A DNA stretch of 64,000 bases from Granulicoccus phenolivorans DSM 17626 = NBRC 107789 = JCM 15570 (GCF_000423085.1 NZ_AUHH01000022.1:1-64000), one strand, 5' to 3'; positions 26,614 through 36,713 are shown, counted from the stretch's first letter. The notes: generated from the letters alone by a model not told the origin. Program-made: numbers and translations.

Positions 26614-26619
26614 AGCGTA
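26614..26619 (-). promoter_or_regulatory. -10 element of a probable leaderless rpiB promoter
   Basis: On the minus strand TACGCT ends 6 nt before the rpiB ATG (26607) and there is no purine-rich ribosome binding site. No convincing -35 is seen. Confidence 0.35.
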
Positions 26620-26713
26620 CGCCGCCGGGCCGGAGGGTGGCCTGCCGGGCCGACCGCGGGGTTCCTAGACTGACCGGGACCGGCACCCGCCGCCCCACCG
26701 CAGGAGAGGACCC

Positions 26714-27262
26714 ATGGCCCAGTTCACCAACTCCCCCTTCGCCAACCTGAATCAGGTCGAGATCTTCCAGCTGACCAGCTCCGACATCGCCGACGGGCAG
26801 CCGCTGAGCGGGCGTTACCTGTCCGGTCGGATGCAGATCCCCGGCGGCCAGGACGTCTCGCCGCAACTGAGCTGGTGGGGGTTCCCCGCGGAAACGAAGT
26901 CCTTTGCGGTGACCATGTACGACCCCGACGCCCCGACCCAGGGCGGCTGGTGGCACTGGGCGGTCTGCGACATTCCGGCCGCGGTGACCGAACTGCCCAC
27001 CGACGCGGGCAACCCGGAGAAGAACCTGCTGCCCGAACAGGCCCTGGCGCTGAACAATGACGCCGGCTTCCCCGGCTACCTGGGCTGCGCTCCGCCGGCC
27101 GGCCACGGCCCGCACCGATACTTCTTCGTCGTGCATGCGGTGGATGTGGAGTCGCTGGGCCTGCCCGCCTCGGCCACCCCGAACATGCTCGGGTTCAACC
27201 TGTTCTTCCACTCGATCGGCCGCGCCACGCTGCAGGGCACCTTCGAGCTGCCGGCGCAGTAG
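26714..27262 (+). CDS. YbhB/YbcL family (PEBP, Raf kinase inhibitor-like) protein
   Basis: A 182-aa phosphatidylethanolamine-binding-protein fold. The family's ligand-pocket residues are visible in MYDPDAPTQGGWWHWAVCDIP (DPDAP and HW motifs) and in GPHRYFFVVHAVD. Bacterial members have no settled function. AGGAGAGGACCC precedes the ATG, and a TAGACT -10-like hexamer lies about 45 bp upstream. A strong hairpin follows between this gene and the convergent YceI gene. Confidence 0.9.
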   Translation: MAQFTNSPFANLNQVEIFQLTSSDIADGQPLSGRYLSGRMQIPGGQDVSPQLSWWGFPAETKSFAVTMYDPDAPTQGGWWHWAVCDIPAAVTELPTDAGNPEKNLLPEQALALNNDAGFPGYLGCAPPAGHGPHRYFFVVHAVDVESLGLPASATPNMLGFNLFFHSIGRATLQGTFELPAQ

Positions 27263-27308
27263 CCGCGCCGCCGGGCCGGGTCCCGGATCCACCCCGGAAA
27301 CAGCAGAC

Positions 27309-27334
27309 GACCCGGACACCGAGGTGTCCGGGTC
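27309..27334. terminator. Bidirectional hairpin terminator
   Basis: Twelve-base arms GACCCGGACACC (27309-27320) and GGTGTCCGGGTC (27323-27334) are perfectly complementary around a 2-nt centre. It lies between two convergent genes, 46 bp after the PEBP stop and 31 bp beyond the YceI stop. There is no U-tract, as is common for actinobacterial terminators. Confidence 0.8.
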
Positions 27335-27365
27335 GCCCAGTGCTGCCGCCGAGGTGGTCGGTGGG

Positions 27366-27911
27366 TCAGGCCTGCTTGATCGCGGAGATGTCGAAGATCA
27401 GCTTGACCTTCTCCGAGACCAGCACGCCGCCGGTCTCCAGCGCGGCGTTCCAGGTCAGGCCGAAGTCCTTGCGGTTGACGTCGAGCTCGCCCTCGAAGCC
27501 GATCCGCTCGTTGCCGAAGGGATCCTTGGCGCCGCCGGTGAACTCCATCGGCAGGGTCAGCTGGTGGGTCTCACCCTTGATGGTGAAGTCGCCGGTGATC
27601 TCGAAGACGTTGCCGTTGTAGGCCACGTTGGTGGACTTGAAGGTCATGGTCGGGAACTGCTCGGCGTTGAAGAAGTCGCCGGAGACCAGGTGGCCGTCCC
27701 GGCCCTCGTCGCGGGTGTTCACCGAGGAGACCTGGACGGTGACGTCGACCGAGGAGTTCTCCGGGTTCGCGCCGTCGGCCACGATGGTGCCGGTGAAGTC
27801 ATTGAAGCTGCCGCGGACCTTGGTCACCATCGCGTGACGCGTGGTGAAGCTGAGGCTGGAGTGCGACGGGTCGATGGCGTAGGTACCGGTGAGCGACTGC
27901 AGGTCGGTCAT
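27366..27911 (-). CDS. YceI family protein
   Basis: A 181-aa lipocalin-like beta-barrel. The N-terminus LTGTYAIDPSHSSLSFTTRHAMVTKVRGSF... contains the conserved DPxHS motif. YceI proteins bind isoprenoid-type lipids in a hydrophobic pocket; there is no signal peptide here, so this one should be cytoplasmic, as for many actinobacterial members. GGAGCTTCAT precedes the ATG and a good sigma-70-type promoter lies upstream. The role is unassigned; stress association is common in the family. Confidence 0.9.
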   Translation of the reverse strand: MTDLQSLTGTYAIDPSHSSLSFTTRHAMVTKVRGSFNDFTGTIVADGANPENSSVDVTVQVSSVNTRDEGRDGHLVSGDFFNAEQFPTMTFKSTNVAYNGNVFEITGDFTIKGETHQLTLPMEFTGGAKDPFGNERIGFEGELDVNRKDFGLTWNAALETGGVLVSEKVKLIFDISAIKQA

Positions 27912-27947
27912 ATGAAGCTCCTTGTGTGTTGTTCAGCTTTCAACTAG

Positions 27948-27976
27948 ATCTTAGACGGATCAAGTTCAAAGTTCAA
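27948..27976 (-). promoter_or_regulatory. Consensus-like promoter of the yceI gene
   Basis: On the minus strand a -35 TTGAAC (plus coordinates 27971-27976), a 17-nt spacer and a -10 TAAGAT (27948-27953) are present, 36 bp before the ATG. This is unusually AT-rich and close to consensus for this genome. The -35 is part of a directly repeated TTGAAC (also at 27964-27969), which may bind a regulator. Confidence 0.7.
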
Positions 27977-27991
27977 CTATTTACGTCTGAA

Positions 27992-29860
27992 TCAGTTGTC
28001 GCCGGCAGATGAACTTTTGGTGTCCTGCTGCTTCGCGGCCTGCTGCGCCTTCGGGTCCGCCTGTGCCTTCGGGTCCTGCTTGGCGTCCTCCGGCTTCGGC
28101 TTGAAGTCGACGCCGGCCTCCCGGCGCTGCTTGGCCGTGATCGGCGCCGGGGCCGCGGTGAGCGGGTCGTAGCCGCCACCGGACTTCGGGAAGGCGATCG
28201 CGTCACGGATGGAGTCCACGCCGGCCAGCAGGGCCACGATCCGGTCCCAGCCGAACGCGATGCCGCCGTGCGGCGGGGCGCCGAAGGAGAACGCGTCGAG
28301 CAGGAAGCCGAACTTCTCCTCGGCCTCATCCTGGCTGATCCCCATCACCGCGAAGACCCGCTCCTGCACGTCGCGCCGGTGGATACGGATCGAGCCACCG
28401 CCGATCTCGTTGCCGTTGCAGACCAGGTCATAGGCATAGGCCAGCGCGCTGCCCGGATCGGTGTCGAAGGTGTCCAGGCACTCCGGCTTGGGAGAGGTGA
28501 AGGCGTGGTGCACCGCGGTCCAGGCGCCCTCGCCGACGGCGACGTCACCGGCGGCCACGGCCTCGGATGCGGGTTCGAACAGCGGCGCGTCGACCACCCA
28601 CAGGAAGGACCAGGCGGATTCGTCGATCATGCCGGTACGCCGGGCGATCTCGACCCGGGCGGCACCCAGCAGTTCCTGGGCGCCCTTGCGCTTGCCGGCC
28701 CCGAAGAAGATGCAGTCTCCCGGCTTCGCGCCGACGAACTCGGCCAACCCGGCCCGCTCGGTGTCGGAGATGTTCTTGGCGACCGGGCCGCCGAGTTCGC
28801 CCTCGGGGCTCACCGTCACGTACGCCAGGCCCTTCGCCCCGCGCTGCCGGGCCCACTCCTGCCAGGCGTCGAAGGTACGCCGGGGCTGGTCGGCCCCACC
28901 GGGCATCACGATCGCGCCGACGTACTCGTTCTGGAAGACCCGGAACGGGGTGTTCGCGAAGAACTCGGTGACCTCCACGATCGGGTTCTCGAAGCGCAGA
29001 TCGGGCTTGTCCGAGCCGTACTTGTCCATCGCCTCGCGATAGGTGATCCGCGGGAACGGGGTGGTCAGGTCCACCCCCTGAATCGCCCAGACGGCCTTGG
29101 CGATCGCCTCGCCGAGTTCGATCACGTCCTCCTGGTCGACGAAGCTCATCTCGATGTCGAGCTGGGTGAACTCCGGCTGCCGGTCGGCGCGGAAGTCCTC
29201 GTCGCGGTAGCAGCGGGCGATCTGGTAGTAGCGCTCCATGCCGCCGACCATCAGCAACTGCTTGAACAGCTGCGGGGACTGGGGCAGGGCGTACCAGTTG
29301 CCCGGCGAGAGCCGCGCCGGGACCAGGAAGTCGCGCGCCCCCTCCGGGGTGGACCGGGTCAGCGTGGGGGTCTCGATCTCGACGAAGTCGCGCTCGCCGA
29401 GTACCGCGCGGGCGGCCTGGTTGACCTTGGAGCGCAGTCGCAGGACGTTGCCCGACTGCGGACGGCGCAGGTCGAGGTAGCGATACTTCAGCCGGGTCTC
29501 CTCGCCTACCTGGGTGTGCTCGTCGATCTGGAACGGCAGCGGCGCCGACGGGTTCAGCACGATCAGCTCGCGGATCGCGACCTCGATCTCGCCGGTGGGG
29601 ATGTTGGAGTTCACGTTCTCCGGCGTACGCCCGTCGACCACGCCCGTGACGCTGACGCAGAACTCGTTGCGCAGATCGTGGATCCCGGCCGACTCGAGGT
29701 ATTCGTCGCGGACGACCACCTGGCAGGTTCCGGTGGCATCCCGCAGATCGATGAAGGCCACTCCCCCATGGTCGCGTCGCTTGGCCACCCAGCCGGCCAG
29801 GGTCACGGTGCTGCCGATGTCCTGGGTACGCAGGGTCCCGGCATCATGGGTACGGATCAC
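27992..29860 (-). CDS. aspS: Aspartate--tRNA(Asp/Asn) ligase
   Basis: A 622-aa bacterial-type AspRS. The anticodon-binding OB domain begins with [10 protein letters not shown] and contains [23 protein letters not shown]. The class II catalytic core has [29 protein letters not shown] and [14 protein letters not shown] insertion domain lies between. The GTG at 29860 is preceded by GAGAGG; the longer frame to 29899 is not supported. The C-terminus has a Lys/Gln/Ala/Asp-rich low-complexity tail of about 45 residues. Whether it is discriminating depends on gatCAB elsewhere in the genome. Confidence 0.97.
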   Translation of the reverse strand: MIRTHDAGTLRTQDIGSTVTLAGWVAKRRDHGGVAFIDLRDATGTCQVVVRDEYLESAGIHDLRNEFCVSVTGVVDGRTPENVNSNIPTGEIEVAIRELIVLNPSAPLPFQIDEHTQVGEETRLKYRYLDLRRPQSGNVLRLRSKVNQAARAVLGERDFVEIETPTLTRSTPEGARDFLVPARLSPGNWYALPQSPQLFKQLLMVGGMERYYQIARCYRDEDFRADRQPEFTQLDIEMSFVDQEDVIELGEAIAKAVWAIQGVDLTTPFPRITYREAMDKYGSDKPDLRFENPIVEVTEFFANTPFRVFQNEYVGAIVMPGGADQPRRTFDAWQEWARQRGAKGLAYVTVSPEGELGGPVAKNISDTERAGLAEFVGAKPGDCIFFGAGKRKGAQELLGAARVEIARRTGMIDESAWSFLWVVDAPLFEPASEAVAAGDVAVGEGAWTAVHHAFTSPKPECLDTFDTDPGSALAYAYDLVCNGNEIGGGSIRIHRRDVQERVFAVMGISQDEAEEKFGFLLDAFSFGAPPHGGIAFGWDRIVALLAGVDSIRDAIAFPKSGGGYDPLTAAPAPITAKQRREAGVDFKPKPEDAKQDPKAQADPKAQQAAKQQDTKSSSAGDN

Positions 29861-30020
29861 GATATTCCTCTCTGTCTGCCTCGCCCGACCGGTCCGCATA
29901 GACGGTGCGGCCCGGTGCGCCCTACCGGCGCGGCGAAGACTTCCCGAATCTTAGCCAGAAACCGTGCGGGTGCCGTGCGCGCCCGCGGGCGCTAGTCTCA
30001 TCGGGTCGAGAGGACCTTCT

Positions 30021-30815
30021 ATGAGCACCGGCCCGCAGCACTCGGAATCGGCCGACCCGATCGCCCAGTTGGCCGATCCGGACCCCAATGTGCGCTATCG
30101 CGCCGCGATGGAGTTGGGGACCCGCGGGGACGCCGCGATCGGGCCCGCACTGGCCCGGGCCCTGGGCCCGGAGGAGGATGCCCGGGTCCGCGAGATGCTC
30201 ACCTGGGCCACGGTGCAGCACGCCGAGGATGCGATGGACGAGCTGATCGGTCAACTGGGCGACCCGGACCCGGCCGTGCGGGCACAGACCCTGCACGTGC
30301 TGTCCAAGATCGGCGAGCCGCGGGTGGCCCCGTTCGTGGTGCCGCTGATCGCCGATACCGAGCCGATGGTGGCGATCCGGGCGTACCGGGCCGCGGCCGC
30401 GACCGGTCGTGCCGAGGTGATCGAGCCGCTGCTCGCCCGGCTGGGTGACGGCGAGGAGGTTCAGCGCGACCAGTTGGCCCGCAACCTGGTGCTACTGGGA
30501 ACCGCCGCTGTGCCGGGGCTGATCACCGCCACCGCCGATCCCCGTCCCCGGGTACGCCTGCACGCCCTGGAGACCCTCGCCGGACTCGGCGGACCGGCGG
30601 CGGATCCGGCCGCGGCCGCGATCGCGGTGCAGCTGGACGACCCGGACACCGAGATCGCCATCGCCGCGGTGATGGCGCTGGGCGAGCTCACCGACGAGGT
30701 CTCCCTGGCCGCCCTGGCCCGGACCGCCGACGGCGCGGACCGGGAGCTCGCCCTGATCGCGCACCGGCTGCTGCCGATCCGGCATGCCCGGGCCCGCGAC
30801 AGTTCCGACGACTGA
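30021..30815 (+). CDS. HEAT-repeat protein
   Basis: A 264-aa protein built almost entirely of HEAT/PBS-lyase-type helical repeats. Successive units start with forms of LADPDPNVRYRAAMELG, LGDPDPAVRAQTLHVLSKIG, IADTEPMVAIRAYRAAA, TADPRPRVRLHALETLAGLG and LDDPDTEIAIAAVMALGEL. These repeats mediate protein binding; no catalytic motif is present, so a specific role cannot be given. GAGAGGACC precedes the ATG. It sits in the aspS-hisS interval on the opposite strand and is convergent with hisS. Confidence 0.85.
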   Translation: MSTGPQHSESADPIAQLADPDPNVRYRAAMELGTRGDAAIGPALARALGPEEDARVREMLTWATVQHAEDAMDELIGQLGDPDPAVRAQTLHVLSKIGEPRVAPFVVPLIADTEPMVAIRAYRAAAATGRAEVIEPLLARLGDGEEVQRDQLARNLVLLGTAAVPGLITATADPRPRVRLHALETLAGLGGPAADPAAAAIAVQLDDPDTEIAIAAVMALGELTDEVSLAALARTADGADRELALIAHRLLPIRHARARDSSDD

Positions 30816-30839
30816 CCCAGAGCCCCTGCCGGTACCGGT

Positions 30840-32165
30840 TTACTCGCTCGGGCGTACGCCGGGCCGCAGGTCGCTCACCGGCGGCTGCCAGGTGGCGGGA
30901 TCGGCCGCGACCTGGTCCCCGGAGCGAATGTCCTTGACCTGATCGGCCCCGAACCAGACGAACGGGATGCCCCGCCGATCGGCATAGCGGATCTGCTTGC
31001 CGAACTTGTCCGCCTTGGGCGCCACCTCGGTCGGGATCCGCCGGGCCCGCAGCTGTTGGGCGATCGCCACCGCGGCGTCCCGGGTCTCCTCGGAATCCAC
31101 CGCGACCAGCACTGCGCTGGGGACACTGCGATCGGCGGCCAACAGGCCTTTGGAAATCAGCGGGGCCAGGATCCGGGTGACCCCGAAGGAGAAGCCGACC
31201 CCCGGATAGGTCTGTTTGCCGTCGGAGGCCAGCGAGTCGTAGCGGCCGCCGGAGGCCACCGAGCCCATCGATTCGTGGCCGACCAGTTCGGTCTCGTAGA
31301 CGGTGCCGGTGTAGTAGTCCAGGCCGCGGGCGATCTTCAGGTCGGCGACGAGTCGGCCCGGCACCGCGGCGGCGGCCGCCTCGACCAGGTGGGCCAGCTC
31401 GGCCAGGCCCTCCTCGAGCAGGTCGGAGGTCACCCCCAGCGCCCGCACCTGCTCCACGAAGGACGCGTCGGCGCTGCGGATGTCGGCCAGCGCCACGCAC
31501 TGCGCGGCGACCGATTCGGCGAGCCCGAGTTCGGTGACCAGCAGTTCGGTCACCTTGGCCGGGCCGATCTTGTCGTACTTGTCGACCCGCTGGAGCACGG
31601 CCGCGGTGTCGGTGATGCCCAGGCCCTCGTAGAAGCCCTGGGAGAGCTTGCGGTTGTTGACGTGCATCAGCACCGGCGGGATGCCGAGTTCGGTGTGCAG
31701 CCGCTCGAAGGCCTCCAGGGCCACCAGCGGGATCTCCACGTCGTGGTGGGCGGCCAGGGTCTGCGAGCCGACGATGTCGATGTCGGCCTGCCGGAACTCG
31801 CGATAGCGCCCTTCCTGGGGCCGCTCCCCGCGCCAGACCTTCTGGATCTGGTAGCGCCGGAACGGGAAGTCGAGGTGGCCGGAGTTCTCCAGCACGTAGC
31901 GGGCGAAGGGGACGGTCAGGTCGAAGTGCAACGCCATGTCGGCGGCGTCGGTGTCCTCGGCGTGCAGCCGGCGTACGGTGAAGATCTCCTTGTCGATCTC
32001 ACCCTTGCGGCTGAGCACCTCGATCGGTTCGACCGCCCGGGTCTCGATCTCGGCGAAGCCGTGCAGTTCGAAGGTCTCGACCAGCACCTCCAACACCCGC
32101 CGTTCGACCATCCGGCCGCGGGGCAGGAATTCGGGGTAGCCGGAAATCGGCCGGGGTCGGCTCAT
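30840..32165 (-). CDS. hisS: Histidine--tRNA ligase
   Basis: A 441-aa class II synthetase. The N-terminus has SGYPEFLPRGR, motif 2 is KVWRGERPQEGRYREFRQAD, and the histidine-specific signature GLDYYTGTVYE is present. The C-terminal anticodon-binding domain begins near VLVAVDSEETRDAA. The ATG overlaps the stop of the upstream metallo-hydrolase gene (ATGA). hisS downstream of a glyoxalase-II-like gene and near relA is the actinobacterial order. Confidence 0.97.
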   Translation of the reverse strand: MSRPRPISGYPEFLPRGRMVERRVLEVLVETFELHGFAEIETRAVEPIEVLSRKGEIDKEIFTVRRLHAEDTDAADMALHFDLTVPFARYVLENSGHLDFPFRRYQIQKVWRGERPQEGRYREFRQADIDIVGSQTLAAHHDVEIPLVALEAFERLHTELGIPPVLMHVNNRKLSQGFYEGLGITDTAAVLQRVDKYDKIGPAKVTELLVTELGLAESVAAQCVALADIRSADASFVEQVRALGVTSDLLEEGLAELAHLVEAAAAAVPGRLVADLKIARGLDYYTGTVYETELVGHESMGSVASGGRYDSLASDGKQTYPGVGFSFGVTRILAPLISKGLLAADRSVPSAVLVAVDSEETRDAAVAIAQQLRARRIPTEVAPKADKFGKQIRYADRRGIPFVWFGADQVKDIRSGDQVAADPATWQPPVSDLRPGVRPSE

Positions 32166-32896
32166 CGCTCATCCTTCTTCGCATCGTGGTTCGCCGGCAT
32201 CGGGAGCCCGAGGGCCTCCGGACGCAGGTAGGGATTGTGGGCGCGTTCGGCGCCGATCGAGGTCTGCCGGCCGTGTCCGGGCAGGACGGCGGCACTGTCG
32301 GGCAGCGCCAGGACGACCTCGCGCAGGGTACGGGTCATCGCCGCCGGGTCTCCCCCGGCCAGATCGGTGCGCCCGATCGACTGCTGGAACAGCACGTCCC
32401 CGGTGCAGATCACTTCGCTGATCGCCGGGTTGGCCGGGTCGGCGTACGGAAAGCGGAGCAGGGTCGAGCCCGCGGTGTGACCGGGGGCGTGCGCCAGGCC
32501 GATCCGAAAGCCGCCCAGTTCCACCACCTCGCCGGTGAGATCGTGCACCCGAGCCGGTTCGGCGAACGTGGCGCGCCCGGCCAGCGAGGCCAATTGACCG
32601 GCCATCTGCGGTCCCAGGCCGGCGCCGGGGTCACTGAGCAGGTGCCGGTCGGCCGGATGGATCCAGACCGCCAGATCGAACTCGGCGCACAGTTCCTCCA
32701 CCGCGGCGATGTGGTCGACATGGCCGTGGGTGAGCACGATGCCTGCCGGCCGCAGCCGCTGCTCGGCGATGATCCGGCGTACCGGCTCGGCGGCACCCAC
32801 CCCCGGATCGACGATCACACACGCTGTTCCCGCGGCCTCGGCGACCAGATAGCAGTTGGTCTGGAAGGCACCGGCGGGAAAGGAGGCGATCAGCAC
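32162..32896 (-). CDS. MBL-fold metallo-hydrolase (glyoxalase II-like)
   Basis: A 244-aa metallo-beta-lactamase-fold enzyme. The metal motif is THGHVDHIA, with further ligands in LAHAPGHTAGS and CTGDVLF. Homologues beside hisS and relA in actinobacteria are annotated as hydroxyacylglutathione hydrolases, but actinobacteria lack glutathione and the true thioester substrate is unknown. The GTG at 32896 is chosen because sequence similarity starts there (VLIASFPAGAFQTNCYLV) and TAGACT lies 8 nt upstream; the frame is open 53 codons further upstream without support. It is coupled to hisS. Confidence 0.88.
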   Translation of the reverse strand: MLIASFPAGAFQTNCYLVAEAAGTACVIVDPGVGAAEPVRRIIAEQRLRPAGIVLTHGHVDHIAAVEELCAEFDLAVWIHPADRHLLSDPGAGLGPQMAGQLASLAGRATFAEPARVHDLTGEVVELGGFRIGLAHAPGHTAGSTLLRFPYADPANPAISEVICTGDVLFQQSIGRTDLAGGDPAAMTRTLREVVLALPDSAAVLPGHGRQTSIGAERAHNPYLRPEALGLPMPANHDAKKDER

Positions 32897-32904
32897 AGCG
32901 GCTG

Positions 32905-32910
32905 AGTCTA
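32905..32910 (-). promoter_or_regulatory. -10 element near the start of the MBL-hydrolase gene
   Basis: On the minus strand TAGACT ends 8 nt before the GTG at 32896, placing a probable transcription start at or next to the start codon. No Shine-Dalgarno precedes the GTG. Confidence 0.4.
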
Positions 32911-33002
32911 GCGTGCCGATCCCCCGCGCTCGGAGTCGACCGCGGGGTGCCACTCGGTGTTCTCGCCGGTATTGCCGCCGGGAATGGTGCAAGATGGAGC
33001 GC

Positions 33003-34247
33003 ATGAGTGAAAGCCCCAATCCCACTTCGTTCGGTCGGGTGGAGGCTGACGGCACCGTCTATGTGACTGTCGGCGACACCGAGCGCATGGTGGGCCAGGT
33101 CCCCGACGCCACGCCCGATGAGGCCATGGCGTTCTATGTCCGGCGGTTCGAGGCCCTCGAGGTTGAGGTCGGCCTGCTCGAAGCACGGGTACGCGCCGGC
33201 AAACTGTCTCCCGACGAATCACGCAAGTCGATCGCCACCGCCCGCACGGCCGTGGTGGACGCGAACGCCGTCGGTGACCTCAAGGGGTTGGAGGCCAGGT
33301 TGGACGCCCTGGCACCGTTGCTGAGCGAACAGGCCGAGGCCCGCAAGGCGGTCAAGGCCCAGCAGAACGAAGAGACCCGGGCGGCCAAGGAGAAGATGGT
33401 CGCCGAGGCGGAGAAGCTGGCCGCCGGCACCGACTGGCGCAACGGGGTCACCCGGTTCCGGACCCTGCTCGATGAGTGGAAGCAGTTGCCCCGCATCGAC
33501 AAATCCACCGATGACGCCCTGTGGCACCGCTTCTCCTCCGCCCGGACGCAGTACACCCGGCGCCGCAAGGCCCAGTTCGCCGAGCAGGCCACCAAGCGGG
33601 AGGCGGCGAAGACGGTCAAGGAGAAGATCATCGCCGAGGCCGAGGTGCTGGCCTCCTCCACCGAATGGGGCCCCACCGCCGGCGGGTTCCGCGACCTGAT
33701 GCAGCGCTGGAAGGCGGCCGGGCCCGCCCCGCGCGACGTCGATGAGAAGTTGTGGCAGCGCTTCCGGGGCATCCAGGACACCTTCTTCCAGGCCCGGACC
33801 GCGGCGATGGCCGAGCAGGATTCGGAGTTCCGGGGCAACCAGGAGGCGAAGGAGAAGCTGCTGGCCGAGGCCGAGCAGTCCATCCTGCCGGTGCGGGATC
33901 CGAAGGTGGGGCGCGCCCGGTTCCGGGATTTCCTGGCCCAGTTCAACGAGCTCGGCAAGGTCCCCCGCGATGCCATGCGGCCGATCGACAACCGGGTGCG
34001 CGCGTTGGAGCAGGCGGTGAACGAGGCCGAGCAGGAGCAGTGGCGGCGTACCGATCCGGCCGCGCGCGAGCTGGCCGAGGGGACCGCGAACAAGTTCCAG
34101 GCCAAGATCGACGAACTCGAGGCGAAGGCGGCCAAGGCCGAGGGCCGCGGGGACGCGAAGAAGGCCGCCGAGCTGCGTTCCTCCGCCGAGTCCTACCGGG
34201 CGCTGCTGGCGCCGGCGAAGAAGGCGGCCGAGGACTACCGCGGCTGA
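33003..34247 (+). CDS. DUF349 domain protein
   Basis: A 414-aa, highly charged helical protein. After an N-terminal segment (MSESPNPTSFGRVEADGTVYV) several DUF349 repeats follow, each with a tryptophan core, for example TDWRNGVTRFRTLLDEWKQL and TEWGPTAGGFRDLMQRWKAAG. The spacing gives three to four repeats, with Lys/Glu/Ala-rich linkers of coiled-coil character. The family's function is unknown; its place between the MBL-hydrolase and relA is conserved in actinobacteria. GGAG precedes the ATG. A strong terminator follows. Confidence 0.92.
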   Translation: MSESPNPTSFGRVEADGTVYVTVGDTERMVGQVPDATPDEAMAFYVRRFEALEVEVGLLEARVRAGKLSPDESRKSIATARTAVVDANAVGDLKGLEARLDALAPLLSEQAEARKAVKAQQNEETRAAKEKMVAEAEKLAAGTDWRNGVTRFRTLLDEWKQLPRIDKSTDDALWHRFSSARTQYTRRRKAQFAEQATKREAAKTVKEKIIAEAEVLASSTEWGPTAGGFRDLMQRWKAAGPAPRDVDEKLWQRFRGIQDTFFQARTAAMAEQDSEFRGNQEAKEKLLAEAEQSILPVRDPKVGRARFRDFLAQFNELGKVPRDAMRPIDNRVRALEQAVNEAEQEQWRRTDPAARELAEGTANKFQAKIDELEAKAAKAEGRGDAKKAAELRSSAESYRALLAPAKKAAEDYRG

Positions 34248-34275
34248 CTCTCACCACCCACTCCCGAACACCCCC

Positions 34276-34308
34276 GCGGGGCGCCGATCGAGCCGATCGG
34301 CGCCCCGC
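34276..34308. terminator. Strong hairpin terminator between convergent genes
   Basis: Fifteen-base arms GCGGGGCGCCGATCG (34276-34290) and CGATCGGCGCCCCGC (34294-34308) pair perfectly around an AGC loop, followed on the plus strand by GTGTGTTGT. It lies 28 bp after the DUF349 stop and 53 bp beyond the relA stop, so it can serve both strands. Confidence 0.88.
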
Positions 34309-34361
34309 AGTGTGTTGTCCGGCCGTGCGCCCGAGCGGTTCCGCCGTGGCGCCGCGGGCGG

Positions 34362-36713
34362 TTACTGGGTCACCCGGTAGACGTCGTAGATCCCGGGGAT
34401 GGCGCGGATCGACTTGAGCAGCGCCTCCAGATGTTTGGTGCCCGGGGTCTCGAAGCCGAGGCGTGCCTTGAAGATCCGGTCGCGGCTGGTGTTGACCGTG
34501 GCGGAGGTGATGTTCACGTGATGCTCGGTGACCACCCGGGTGACCTCGGTGAGCAGGCCTTTGCGATCCAGGCCCTCCACCTCCACGTTGACCATGAAGG
34601 AGGTCGTCACGTTCGGGATCCAGGAGACCTCGACCAGCCGTTCGGGGTGGGTCATCAGTTCGGCGGCATTGGTGCAGTCGCGCCGGTGTACCGAGACGCC
34701 AGAGCCCCGGGTGACGAAGCCGATGATGTCGTCGCCGGGGACCGGCGTACAGCACTTGGCGAGTTTGACCCACAGGTCGGCATCGCCCTCGATGGCGATC
34801 CCGGCGCTGTCGGCGTTGCCGGACTTGCGGCGCGATCCGCGACTGCTGCGTTCGGCGACCTCGGCGGCGGCCTGTTCCGGTCCGCCCTCGAGCTGGACCA
34901 GCCGCTGCACCACCGCCTGCGCGCTCACCGTGCCCTCGCCGATCGCGGCGTACAGCGACGGGATGTCGGCCAACCGGAAATGGCTGGCCACCTCGGTCAG
35001 GTGCACTCCGGTGAGGATCCGCTGCAGCCCGAGCCCGGCCTTGCGGACGGCCCGGGCGAGTTCCTCGCGGCCGAGTTCGATCGATTCCTCGCGACGCTCC
35101 CGGGTGAAGTAGTGCCGGATCTTGTTCCGCGCCCGCGGGCTCTTGACGAAGTTCAGCCAGTCCCGGCTGGGGCCGGCCCCCTCGGCCTTGGAGGTGAGCA
35201 CATCGACCACATCGCCGTTGTGCAGTTCGGACTCCAGCGGCACCAGCCGCCCGTTCACCCGGGCCCCGACACACCGTTCGCCGACCTCGGTGTGGATGGC
35301 GTACGCGAAGTCGACCGGCGTCGCACCCTGGGGCAACTGCAGCACATCGCCCTTGGGGGTGAACACGTACACCTCACCGGTGTTGATCTCATAGCGCAGG
35401 GTGTCCAGGAACTCGTTCGGATCGACGGTTTCCTGCTGCCATTCGGTCAGCGAGCGGACCCAACTGAGATCGGTTCCGTCGCTGCTCACCGACGAGGTGC
35501 CCTTGGGCCGCTCCTTGTACTTCCAGTGGGCGGCGACACCGTACTCGGCACGCCGATGCATGTCCCAGGTACGGATCTGGAACTCCACCGGCTTGGCCGA
35601 GGGCCCCAGCACCGTGGTGTGCAGCGACTGGTACATGTTGTACTTCGGCATCGCGATGTAATCCTTGAACCGGCCCGGGAGGGGGTTCCAGCGCACGTGC
35701 AGGACGCCGAGTGCGGCGTAGCAGTCGCGAGTGTTCTCGACCAGGATCCGCATCCCGACCAGGTCGTAGATGTCGGTGAAGTCGCGACCGCGCACGACCA
35801 TCTTCTGGTAGATCGAGTAATAGTGCTTGGGTCGCCCGGTCACCGAGGCCTTGATGTGGGCCTCCTTGAGGTCGGCCTCGACCTGTTCGGTCACCTCCCG
35901 CAGCATCTTCTCCCGGCGCGGGGCCCGCTCGGCGACCAGTTGCACGATCTCGTCGTACACCTTGGGCTGCATCGTGGAGAAGGCGAGGTCCTCCAGTTCC
36001 CACTTGATCGCGTTCATGCCCAACCGATGCGCCAGCGGGGCGAAGATCTCCAGGGTTTCCTTGGCGATGCGGACCTGCTTGTCCGGCCGCAGAAAGTGCA
36101 GGGTCCGCATATTGTGCAGCCGGTCGGCGAGCTTGATCACCAGCACCCGGATGTCGCGCGACATCGCCACGATCATCTTCCGGATGGTCTCGGCCTGGGC
36201 GGATTCGCCGTAGGTGATCTTGTCCAGCTTGGTGACCCCGTCGACCATGGTCGCCACCTCGGTGCCGAAGTCGGCGGTGAGCTGTTCCAGGGTGTAGGAG
36301 GTGTCCTCGACGGTGTCGTGCAGCAGCGCCGCCACGATGGTCGGCTCGGTCATGCCCAGTTCGGCCAGGATCGTGGCGACCGCCAGCGGATGGGTGATGT
36401 AGGGGTCCCCGCTCTTGCGGGTCTGGTCGCGGTGATAGTGCTCCGCGGTCCGGTACGCCCGGCCGACCACGGCGGTGTCGGCCTTCGGGTGATTCGATTT
36501 GAGCACCTTGAACAGGGGTTCCAGCACCGCCGCCTGGGGCTGTCGGGGCGCACCCAGGCGCGCCAGCCGGTGCCGCATCGACATCCGGGGCTGTTCGGGT
36601 CCGGTGGAGAAGCGATCCAGCTGGTGCCCGGCGGCCGGCATCGACGGCGTGCTCGCAGCAGGCTCCTCCGGGCGTACCGGAGTCCGGGAACCGGTGTTCG
36701 TGGATTCGCTCAA
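34362..36713 (-). CDS. relA: Bifunctional (p)ppGpp synthetase/hydrolase RelA/SpoT
   Basis: A 783-aa long RSH protein controlling the stringent response. The hydrolase domain has THPLAVA and the HD pair at 132-133 (LLHDTVED), so hydrolysis is likely intact. The synthetase domain contains [13 protein letters not shown] (about 293-305) and [19 protein letters not shown] and C-terminal ACT domains follow ([19 protein letters not shown]; the end resembles an ACT fold). The start is a TTG preceded by GAGGAGCCCG. The long N-terminus is disordered. It usually adjoins apt and secF; here an ion channel intervenes. Confidence 0.97.
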   Translation of the reverse strand: MSESTNTGSRTPVRPEEPAASTPSMPAAGHQLDRFSTGPEQPRMSMRHRLARLGAPRQPQAAVLEPLFKVLKSNHPKADTAVVGRAYRTAEHYHRDQTRKSGDPYITHPLAVATILAELGMTEPTIVAALLHDTVEDTSYTLEQLTADFGTEVATMVDGVTKLDKITYGESAQAETIRKMIVAMSRDIRVLVIKLADRLHNMRTLHFLRPDKQVRIAKETLEIFAPLAHRLGMNAIKWELEDLAFSTMQPKVYDEIVQLVAERAPRREKMLREVTEQVEADLKEAHIKASVTGRPKHYYSIYQKMVVRGRDFTDIYDLVGMRILVENTRDCYAALGVLHVRWNPLPGRFKDYIAMPKYNMYQSLHTTVLGPSAKPVEFQIRTWDMHRRAEYGVAAHWKYKERPKGTSSVSSDGTDLSWVRSLTEWQQETVDPNEFLDTLRYEINTGEVYVFTPKGDVLQLPQGATPVDFAYAIHTEVGERCVGARVNGRLVPLESELHNGDVVDVLTSKAEGAGPSRDWLNFVKSPRARNKIRHYFTRERREESIELGREELARAVRKAGLGLQRILTGVHLTEVASHFRLADIPSLYAAIGEGTVSAQAVVQRLVQLEGGPEQAAAEVAERSSRGSRRKSGNADSAGIAIEGDADLWVKLAKCCTPVPGDDIIGFVTRGSGVSVHRRDCTNAAELMTHPERLVEVSWIPNVTTSFMVNVEVEGLDRKGLLTEVTRVVTEHHVNITSATVNTSRDRIFKARLGFETPGTKHLEALLKSIRAIPGIYDVYRVTQ

